Source: an uncultured Pseudomonadota bacterium (GTDB lineage: Bacteria > Pseudomonadota > Alphaproteobacteria > Rs-D84). From it: a stretch of DNA of 10,012 bases. The translations under genes were made by a program, and so were the position numbers. The DNA is taken from positions 1-10,012 of the forward strand of contig CALYRP010000021.1 of NCBI GenBank assembly GCA_945483255.1, written 5' to 3'. This document shows, piece after piece, positions 4,500 through 10,012 of this stretch; positions within the stretch are counted from its first letter, which is position 1; every line of letters starts with the position of its first letter. The notes below the pieces were generated by a model. The model was not told where the DNA came from. It saw only the letters and a program-made list of their open reading frames with translations, and made no database searches.

Positions 4500-5485
4500 T
4501 GAAATGGAAAGAATCTGATTTTAATTCTGGAATTTCAAATATCAATGCGGTGTTGATATATGGGCCTGATGCGGGTCTGGTTGATGAATTGTGTGACAAG
4601 GCTATTGAAAAACTTGAAATCGAAAAAGACAATTTATTGGCAGTTGATGCAAATGAATTGCGTGAAAAACAAGATGCTATATTCGCAGAAAGTTGCAGCC
4701 CGTCTATGTTTGGTGGACGCAAGGCTGTGATTATATCAGGTGCAGGTGACAGTGATACAAAAATAATATCTGATTTGGTAACTTCTGCATCTTTGTGCGC
4801 AACTGTTATTGTGACAGCAGGGGATTTAAGACCGGCATCGCTTCGTAAACTTTTTGAAGATGGTGCAAATATTGCCGCCATCGCATGCTATTCTGATGAT
4901 ACTAAAACATTGGAAGCGTTGATTCACAAGGAATTATCTGCGGCATCCGGTATTCGTCAGGTAACGCCAGATGCAATGTCTTATATGTTGTCTCATATGG
5001 GTGGCGATCGTGGTATCACACGCAGTTTTTTACAGAAAATTGCAATCTATGTTTCTGATAAACATGTTGTTGATTTGGAAGATGTTGAAAAATGTTTGCC
5101 AGATACATCTGCAACCAGCGCGGACGATTACATGTATTCATTAACAGCAGGCCATATTAATCAAACAATGATTGCATTGGACAGATTGCTTTATGGTGGT
5201 GCCGATGCAAATATGTTGATTCGCATGTTATATAATCATTTTACACGTCTTTTGACTGCAGTGGTTGATGGACAATTGCCAAAACTGTTTTGGAAAGTCG
5301 CTGATAAATTTAATATGGCGATGAAAATTTGGCCACAAGACGAAATTGTAAATGTGTTATCGAAATTAAACGATTTGGAAAAAATGTGCAGAACAAGTGG
5401 CATGCAGCCAGAAATTTTAATTCGTGATTTTTCATTAAAATTATCTGTGCGTGCGGCCAAATTGTCTTTAAAACGAAGGAAATAA
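4499..5485 (+). CDS. holA: DNA polymerase III subunit delta (HolA)
   Basis: HolA is the wrench subunit of the clamp loader that opens the sliding beta clamp. The 328-aa product matches the usual length. The N-terminal motif V-L-I-Y-G-P-D-A-G-L is the characteristic degenerate AAA+ segment of delta. An acidic stretch, then F-G-G-R-K-A-V-I-I, typical of the clamp-contacting N-terminal region, follows at about 72-80. The centre has G-G-D-R-G-I-T-R, and the C-terminal helical collar region contains the L-I-R-M-L-Y-N-H-F segment. Start and stop couple it to lptE (1-nt overlap) and to map (two-base gap). Confidence 0.9.
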   Translation: MKWKESDFNSGISNINAVLIYGPDAGLVDELCDKAIEKLEIEKDNLLAVDANELREKQDAIFAESCSPSMFGGRKAVIISGAGDSDTKIISDLVTSASLCATVIVTAGDLRPASLRKLFEDGANIAAIACYSDDTKTLEALIHKELSAASGIRQVTPDAMSYMLSHMGGDRGITRSFLQKIAIYVSDKHVVDLEDVEKCLPDTSATSADDYMYSLTAGHINQTMIALDRLLYGGADANMLIRMLYNHFTRLLTAVVDGQLPKLFWKVADKFNMAMKIWPQDEIVNVLSKLNDLEKMCRTSGMQPEILIRDFSLKLSVRAAKLSLKRRK

Positions 5486-5487
5486 AA

Positions 5488-6258
5488 ATGTTATCATCTG
5501 TATATGCACCGAAAGATTTTAAAAGATTGCGTGTATCTGGCGATTTAGTTGCGCGTTGTTTCGATTTTATTTCGCCACACATTGTTGCGGGTGTTTCAAC
5601 CGGTGAAATCGACAGATTGGTTGCACAATTTTTAAAAGAAAATGGTGCGCGTTCGTCTGACCTTGGGTATATGGGATATCCAAAAAGTATTTGTACTTCA
5701 ATAAACGATGTTGTTTGTCATGGTATTCCAAATGATAATGTTATTTTAAAAGATGGCGATATTATAAATGTTGATTTAACTGCTGAATATCACGGTTTCC
5801 ATGGTGATGCGTCGCGTATGTTTATGGTTGGCAATGTTTCAAACCAGGCACGAAAATTGGTTCAGGTATGTCAAGATGCGTTGAATGCTGCAATTTCTAT
5901 TTGTGCCCCAGGGGTACCACTTTCTGAAATTGGGAAGACAATTGAAAGTGTTGTTCATCCACATGGTTTTTCAATCGTTCGTGATTATTGTGGACATGGA
6001 ATTGGCAAAGTTATGCACGACAACCCAAATATTTTACATTTTTATGACAAGGCATATGATAAATTAATAATGCAGCCAGGCTTTGTGTTTACAATCGAAC
6101 CGATGATAAATACAGGAACGCACAAATGTATAACCGATGAAAAAGATGGTTGGACGGTTCGGACTGCAGATGGTGGTTTGTCTGCGCAATGGGAACATAC
6201 ATTGGGTATAACAGAAGATGGTGTGATTATATTCACGGAAAAAATGCCACATGATTAA
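5488..6258 (+). CDS. map: Type I methionine aminopeptidase
   Basis: It removes the initiator methionine from nascent proteins in the cytosol using a dinuclear metal site. The 256-aa product has all expected residues: H79 in C-H-G-I-P, metal ligands D96 and D107, H170 in C-G-H-G-I-G, E204 in T-I-E-P-M and E236 in Q-W-E-H-T. The spacing is nearly the same as in the E. coli enzyme. There is no zinc-finger extension, so it is a short type I form. AAGGA (5476-5480) is seven bases before the ATG. The last eight bases overlap the radC start. Confidence 0.96.
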   Translation: MLSSVYAPKDFKRLRVSGDLVARCFDFISPHIVAGVSTGEIDRLVAQFLKENGARSSDLGYMGYPKSICTSINDVVCHGIPNDNVILKDGDIINVDLTAEYHGFHGDASRMFMVGNVSNQARKLVQVCQDALNAAISICAPGVPLSEIGKTIESVVHPHGFSIVRDYCGHGIGKVMHDNPNILHFYDKAYDKLIMQPGFVFTIEPMINTGTHKCITDEKDGWTVRTADGGLSAQWEHTLGITEDGVIIFTEKMPHD

Positions 6259-6949
6259 AGCAGAAGAATTACAATCTTTGCAATCTGGACATCGCGCGCG
6301 GTTGCGTAAAAAGTTCTTGGATGGACAATTGGCAGAATATGAAATTCTTGAATTGCTTTTGACATATGCAATACCAAGACGCGACGTAAGGACATTGTCG
6401 CGCCAGCTTTATAAAAAATATGGCAGTATTCATCAATTATTATCTGCGCCAGTGGAATCTTTGATGGAAAATGAAGGCATCAAAGGAAATACAGCCACAT
6501 TTTTCAAGGTGATTCATAAATTGATGGAATTAGAATACAAATCGGTATTTGATGGCGCACCAATATTTCATAATTTTGAAAAATTAGAAAATTATTGTAA
6601 AATTTTGCTGGGCGGTAAATCAGTCGAAGAATTTCATATATTTTATTTAGATTCGCAATATAAATTGATAAAAGATGATTTGCACAGCACTGGAACAATC
6701 GATTGGGCTGCGGTATATATTCGTGAAATTGTTAAAAAGGCTCTGGATTTAAATGCGCACAGTATTGTTATGTTGCATAATCATCCAAGTGCATGTACTT
6801 CTTTTTCATCCCAAGATATTTTAATTACCCAAGAATTAGAAAGCGCTTTGGATAAATTAGGAATTAAATTGTATGATCATTTATTAGTTTCTGGTGATGT
6901 TATTTATTCTGCGCGTAATATGCATTTGTTGGACAAGAATTTAAAATAA
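6251..6949 (+). CDS. radC: RadC family protein (JAMM/MPN+ domain)
   Basis: The 232-aa protein has two parts. The N-terminal helical region (about 10-95: G-H-R-A-R-L-R, then E-I-L-E-L-L-L-T-Y-A-I-P-R-R-D) is the usual RadC start with a helix-hairpin-helix-like segment. The C-terminal JAMM domain has E127, then H176-N-H178-P-S and D189, the expected metal ligands. The motif loop reads A-C-T-S-F-S-S where most members have G-D-P-x-P-S. The biochemical role of RadC is unsettled and the old link to DNA repair was withdrawn. It is coupled to map by an 8-nt overlap as the last gene of the operon. Its 3' end overlaps the convergent gene by nine bases, with no terminator between. Confidence 0.93.
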   Translation: MIKAEELQSLQSGHRARLRKKFLDGQLAEYEILELLLTYAIPRRDVRTLSRQLYKKYGSIHQLLSAPVESLMENEGIKGNTATFFKVIHKLMELEYKSVFDGAPIFHNFEKLENYCKILLGGKSVEEFHIFYLDSQYKLIKDDLHSTGTIDWAAVYIREIVKKALDLNAHSIVMLHNHPSACTSFSSQDILITQELESALDKLGIKLYDHLLVSGDVIYSARNMHLLDKNLK

Positions 6950-7531
6950 TTCTTTGACATCACATACCGCGCGTAATGTTTTTGTATCCACAGATTTTAA
7001 TTCGTTATCTGATATTTTGAAAACTTGTTTTTTTGCAACGGTTGGCTGCAACCATGTGTCGCCTAATTCCCGATATATTAAAATAATTTGAAATGTTGGT
7101 CTGAAAACGAATTGTATTTGTTGTAAATCGCATGTGTTCCCATTGGTTGTTCTGAAATTTTGTGGTGTTATATCGACATATCTATCGTTTATGTTTAATT
7201 CTATTTTATATTCATAAAAAGAATGAGCATTACCGTTTTCAAAAAAAGTTCTTGTTATTCTGTCTGGTGTTTTGTCGTGATTTATATCAATATAATAAAT
7301 TGCTTTTTCCGCAATTCCCGTATCATATTCATCCAAATGATATGTCGTTATTGAATCAGGGTTGTTCAAGCCGTCCGAAAAAGAATTGTTTTGTTTCTGA
7401 AAATCTTCTGTGAATACAGGTACAGAATTTTCAACAACATTATTTTTTGTTGTTTGTTTATAAAACGTGAAAGCCAACACACACAAAACCACAACAGATA
7501 GAATCCATATTAAATTTTTTATTTTATTCAT
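6941..7531 (-). CDS. Small membrane-anchored protein with a calcium-loop-like motif, function unknown
   Basis: The 196-aa product has an N-terminal hydrophobic segment (about 7-24) after a basic start, so it is probably anchored in the inner membrane with the rest in the periplasm. The motif D82-I-N-H-D86-K-T-P-D90-R-I resembles EF-hand or dockerin-type Ca-binding loops as found in FG-GAP-like proteins. Only two or three cysteines are present outside the membrane segment. I do not recognise the family. The ribosome binding site AAAAGGA lies next to the stop of the upstream gene, twelve bases separate the two genes, and the three genes from 9460 form one operon. Its last nine bases overlap the end of radC. 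Confidence 0.75.
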   Translation of the reverse strand: MNKIKNLIWILSVVVLCVLAFTFYKQTTKNNVVENSVPVFTEDFQKQNNSFSDGLNNPDSITTYHLDEYDTGIAEKAIYYIDINHDKTPDRITRTFFENGNAHSFYEYKIELNINDRYVDITPQNFRTTNGNTCDLQQIQFVFRPTFQIILIYRELGDTWLQPTVAKKQVFKISDNELKSVDTKTLRAVCDVKELF

Positions 7532-7543
7532 ATGTATATCCTT

Positions 7544-8515
7544 TTACATTCTTTGTTCTTGTCCGACACCCCATCCTTCGACAGTTTGAATTGCGCGTGC
7601 AATTTTCATTAAATCATTATCATTTAAAGTGTTTATTTTTGCATCAGCGTTAAGTCCTGTCATTTTTGATACGCGTCGTGAATAATTTTCTGGGTTATTA
7701 CCATCGCTGAATGGCGCCCAACGATGTATTGCATCTTTGATGGAAAGATTATTATAATTTTGTGTTCGTAATAATTTTGTTATTGCACGCAATCCTGTTT
7801 CTTCATCTGGGAATACAGCCCATTTATCTGTTGCGCCAACCGCGCCATTTGCCAGTGCAAATTTTGATTTCCTGATGTTTCCAGGATTGTTATTGCGCCA
7901 TGCAACTGTTCCACCAATACGTTTTGTTTTTGTCCCATTTTTGCTGATGTAAATTGTTGTTTGATTTTCGTATTCAATCGCAACAATATCTGATACATGA
8001 AATCCAGATGACGAAGATTGTTGGTTGATGGTTTCTATTTCTGAATCTGACAAAACAGATTCGTCTGAATATGTTGGCCCAGAATCAATAACATCAAATG
8101 TTTCGTATAACAAGTATTCGTCTGATTTTCCGAATTTTTTATTTCTGATTTCTAATAATTCATTTACAGATGCACGTGATACCTGTTTGATTTCGCATTG
8201 TTTTGCAAATAAATTATCGCCATAAACAATATTAACCGCCGGTTTTACCAATGCCAATGTCATTAATACCATAATTAATGCCTTGGCATTATTAAACACA
8301 GTATCTATTTTTATTCCGTTTTTTATATAAAGAACACCCCAGCCCAATAATATGATTGCCGTCATAATTAATATGAATAACCATGCGTATTCAAGAAAAA
8401 TGTCGAATGCTGGGAAGATACAAGAAGGGTCTTGAAAATAAATAAAATCAGAATCAATGCCGAATACTTTCAGCCCAGAATTAGTAAGTAAATTTAAAAT
8501 GCTTGTTTCATCCAT
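7544..8515 (-). CDS. Two-TM protein with C-terminal RNNNPGN (phage P5-like) domain, possible cell-wall hydrolase
   Basis: The 323-aa product has two hydrophobic segments (about 36-65 and 78-98). A polar linker with a Ser/acid-rich stretch (about 140-172) follows, then a conserved C-terminal domain from about 205 to 315. This domain contains R207-N-N-N-P-G-N-I, then F-P-D-E-E-T-G-L-R-A, L-L-R-T-Q-N-Y, R-W-A-P and N-Y-S-R-R-V. These motifs match proteins found in phages and prophages and annotated there as structural protein P5 or as peptidoglycan-associated lytic proteins; the exact activity is not known to me. A membrane anchor on such a domain suggests local action at the wall, as VirB1-like enzymes do in secretion systems, but no secretion genes are in view. 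It starts three bases after the upstream stop and has no strong ribosome site, so translational coupling is likely. Confidence 0.75.
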   Translation of the reverse strand: MDETSILNLLTNSGLKVFGIDSDFIYFQDPSCIFPAFDIFLEYAWLFILIMTAIILLGWGVLYIKNGIKIDTVFNNAKALIMVLMTLALVKPAVNIVYGDNLFAKQCEIKQVSRASVNELLEIRNKKFGKSDEYLLYETFDVIDSGPTYSDESVLSDSEIETINQQSSSSGFHVSDIVAIEYENQTTIYISKNGTKTKRIGGTVAWRNNNPGNIRKSKFALANGAVGATDKWAVFPDEETGLRAITKLLRTQNYNNLSIKDAIHRWAPFSDGNNPENYSRRVSKMTGLNADAKINTLNDNDLMKIARAIQTVEGWGVGQEQRM

Positions 8516-8518
8516 TTT

Positions 8519-9460
8519 TTACTTTTTTGCAGCCGTAAAGAATCCTGGCACAGAAAAATCTTCGTCGTTTGCGGCAATCCCACCCCAATTAAATAAATCA
8601 CCGAAATTTTGATCTTTGTGTTTTGATTGTTTGAACGGTAAAATGTTGCGTAATTTGCCAATTTTGCTGCGTGATGAAGGTTTGTTTTCTGCACTAATTT
8701 TATCTTGGTTTTCAACAAATTCTGTTGCCAATTGTTCCAATGTTGCGTCAACAGAAACATCTTCGTTTTCATCAATTGATTCTTCAATGTTTTCAACTGA
8801 ATCTTTTGATTCTGTGATATCTTCGGCCAACGGTGTCATTGCAGACAATAATTTTTCCAGATCTGCTTCATCTTCATCAATTGAATCATCACTTGAAATT
8901 TCGCCTGCCTGAATTTCAATTGTTTCTTCGTCTTTTGTGTCAGAAATTTCAGGTATAACTTCAATTTCTTGTGATGTTTCTTCAGCAGTTTCTTTTCCGG
9001 CCAAGACAGATAAAATAGGAATAACTTTTTCAGTATCTTCAATGGTTTCCGGTGTATCTTCAACAATTTCTTCAACAGGTTCTGTCATAACGGCTTCTTT
9101 GCGGGGACGACCACGTTTCTTTTGGTTTTCAACAGGTTTAATTTCTTCGTTTGTTTCTTCGATGGTTTCTGCAACCGGTTCGTCACTTGCATAATCTTCT
9201 TCTGGAATAATTTCATCAATGACTGTTTCGACAGGGGTTTCTGTGATTGTTTCAATTGTTTTTGTTTCTTCAACAACAGGTGTAATATTTTCAACGGTTT
9301 TATTGTCCATCAATCCGGCATCATCTTCGTCAACCGGTACACCAAACAATACGGTTGTTTTATCCAGGTTTAACGCGGTGCGAACCTCTTCAAACGCAGC
9401 GCGAATATCATTCATATCAAAAACTTCATTTCCGGAAATATAAATAATTTTGGTTTTCAT
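8519..9460 (-). CDS. Acidic low-complexity protein with an AT-hook-like motif, function unknown
   Basis: The 313-aa product starts at ATG 9460 behind a GGGGGG site (9475-9470); an upstream in-frame ATG at 9487 precedes that site and is rejected. The N-terminal 45 residues (M-K-T-K-I-I-Y-I-S-G-N-E-V-F-D and on) look folded and possibly conserved. Residues about 55-255 are dominated by Glu, Thr, Ile and Asp and are probably disordered. Within them K114-K-R-G-R-P-R-K121 is a classic AT-hook core that could bind the minor groove of AT-rich DNA. A basic segment (264-282) and a G-D-L-F-N-W-G-G C-terminal block follow. There is no signal or membrane segment. As the first gene of an operon with two membrane proteins, it could be their cytosolic partner, but its function is unknown. 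Antisense frames open here only because of its repetitive codons. Confidence 0.75.
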   Translation of the reverse strand: MKTKIIYISGNEVFDMNDIRAAFEEVRTALNLDKTTVLFGVPVDEDDAGLMDNKTVENITPVVEETKTIETITETPVETVIDEIIPEEDYASDEPVAETIEETNEEIKPVENQKKRGRPRKEAVMTEPVEEIVEDTPETIEDTEKVIPILSVLAGKETAEETSQEIEVIPEISDTKDEETIEIQAGEISSDDSIDEDEADLEKLLSAMTPLAEDITESKDSVENIEESIDENEDVSVDATLEQLATEFVENQDKISAENKPSSRSKIGKLRNILPFKQSKHKDQNFGDLFNWGGIAANDEDFSVPGFFTAAKK

Positions 9461-9489
9461 GAAACAATTCCCCCCATTTAATATCACAT

Positions 9490-9498
9490 ATTATATCA
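9490..9498 (-). promoter_or_regulatory. Extended -10 promoter of the acidic-protein operon
   Basis: On the minus strand it reads TGATATAAT, the same extended -10 as at 2109 and 2250. Transcription would start near 9483, leaving a leader of about 22 bases that contains the GGGGGG site. No good -35 is seen. Confidence 0.6.
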
Positions 9499-9508
9499 CA
9501 TTTTAGGG

Positions 9509-9537
9509 TTGAACGCATATAAAAAATGTCTTAATAT
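9509..9537 (+). promoter_or_regulatory. Promoter of the coiled-coil/zapA operon, apparently leaderless
   Basis: TTGAAC (9509-9514), a 17-base spacer, then TAATAT (9532-9537). Only six bases separate the -10 from the ATG at 9544 and no Shine-Dalgarno is present, so the mRNA would begin at or next to the start codon. Confidence 0.6.
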
Positions 9538-9543
9538 GCAAAT

Positions 9544-9756
9544 ATGGCAAATATCAAAGAACAAATTTTTCAAGAATTGGATTCGTTGGAATTAATGACA
9601 ACGCGTTTGCGCGCAGATGCCAATGATGCCGGCAAACAGACCGATTTAGAGGTTGCGATTTTAACCAAACAGGTTAAAACATTGCGTGAAAAGAACGAAA
9701 ATGCGAAACAATTGATTGAAAAATCTGTGTCAATATTGGAAAAGTTAAAGAAATGA
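9544..9756 (+). CDS. Small coiled-coil protein upstream of zapA (DUF4164-like)
   Basis: The 70-aa protein is nearly all predicted helix with heptad-like spacing of Leu and Ile (for example L12, L15, L22, L35, L40, V44, L47, L56, L64, L67) and many charged residues. There are no cysteines or membrane segments. Small coiled-coil proteins of this kind sit directly upstream of zapA in many alphaproteobacteria and are annotated DUF4164. The assignment rests mainly on position and composition. It shares a 4-base ATGA overlap with zapA, so the two are translationally coupled and may act together at the division site. Confidence 0.75.
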   Translation: MANIKEQIFQELDSLELMTTRLRADANDAGKQTDLEVAILTKQVKTLREKNENAKQLIEKSVSILEKLKK

Positions 9757-10012
9757 GTGTTGTTTCGATACCTATTGTTAACCGTAATTACCCAATGGGC
9801 TGCGAAGACGGCCAAGAAGGTCGCTTGATTGAATTGGGACGTATGGTTGATGCGCGTGCGCGTTTGATTTTGGATAAAATAGGTCCACTTCAAGAAAACG
9901 CATTATTGGCAACATTGTGTGTTGTTCTTGCAGACGAAATACAAAATAAAAACCAAACACCAACCGTAAGTGATGAAGATTTGCATGAAATCTTGGCACG
10001 AATTCGTGAAAT
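9753..10012 (+). CDS. zapA: Cell division protein ZapA (partial, runs off the edge)
   Basis: ZapA binds FtsZ and cross-links its filaments in the early division ring. The visible 86 residues start with the family pattern: a beta strand V-S-I-P-I-V-N-R-N-Y, then P-M-G-C-E-D-G-Q-E-G-R-L-I-E-L-G-R-M-V-D-A-R. A helical segment with L-L-A-T-L-C-V-V-L-A-D-E-I follows and matches the conserved L-A-D-E region. The C-terminal coiled coil starts near the edge and is cut. It begins in an ATGA overlap with the upstream coiled-coil gene. An internal frame on the opposite strand is a shadow. Confidence 0.9.
   Translation, partial: MSVVSIPIVNRNYPMGCEDGQEGRLIELGRMVDARARLILDKIGPLQENALLATLCVVLADEIQNKNQTPTVSDEDLHEILARIRE

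Noticed and set aside
8616..9443. Several plus-strand frames antisense to the acidic-protein gene
   Set aside because: They are Ser/Thr/Val-rich or Phe/Cys-rich low-complexity translations produced by the Glu/Thr codon bias of the real gene. None has a ribosome site or a recognisable domain.

Overview
The window is AT-rich (by eye clearly below 40% GC). It reads as a chromosomal segment of a small-genome, Gram-negative alphaproteobacterium, probably host-associated. Support comes from an outer-membrane LPS-assembly lipoprotein (LptE) directly upstream of DNA polymerase III delta (HolA), and from a small coiled-coil protein translationally coupled to ZapA at the right edge, a pairing I associate with alphaproteobacteria. 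The genus cannot be fixed from sequence alone.

Left region (1-2600): the 3' part of a tRNA-Glu(UUC) gene lies at the edge. Next come a long inverted repeat containing an inverted, degenerate copy of the tRNA 3' half, a structured non-coding stretch, and a minus-strand gene (2101-344). That gene encodes an unusual protein: an N-terminal HNH-nuclease-like zinc domain, an unassigned middle, and seven exact 21-residue leucine-rich repeats. A 21-bp direct repeat starting in the last six bases of the tRNA (47-67) recurs perfectly at 2202-2222 on the far side of this gene. The layout resembles a tRNA-anchored islet with att-like ends but no integrase in view. A second, 28-bp direct repeat (288-315 and 2222-2249) is nested with it. 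Beyond the islet sits a stand-alone NIF3/YqfO-type small domain protein, then the second copy of a coding-like 60-bp repeat and a terminator.

Middle region (2734-6949): a minus-strand Cys-rich, single-TM, probably exported protein has a predicted TTG start. It is divergent from a tight plus-strand operon lptE-holA-map-radC (1-nt overlap, 2-nt gap, 8-nt overlap). This operon covers LPS transport, replication clamp loading, N-terminal methionine removal, and a RadC JAMM-domain protein.

Right region (6941-9500): a minus-strand three-gene operon encodes an acidic AT-hook protein, a two-TM protein with a C-terminal RNNNPGN phage-type domain (probably cell-wall-related), and a small TM-anchored protein with a calcium-loop-like motif. 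It converges on radC with a 9-nt overlap. At 9544-10012 the divergent coiled-coil/zapA operon starts and runs off the edge.

Promoters show a consistent style. Four carry the extended -10 TGATATAAT and several others use TTGAAC or TTGCGA with a 17-nt spacer. At least two genes (HNH-LRR and the zapA-operon leader gene) have the -10 only 6-7 nt before the ATG and no Shine-Dalgarno, so they look leaderless.
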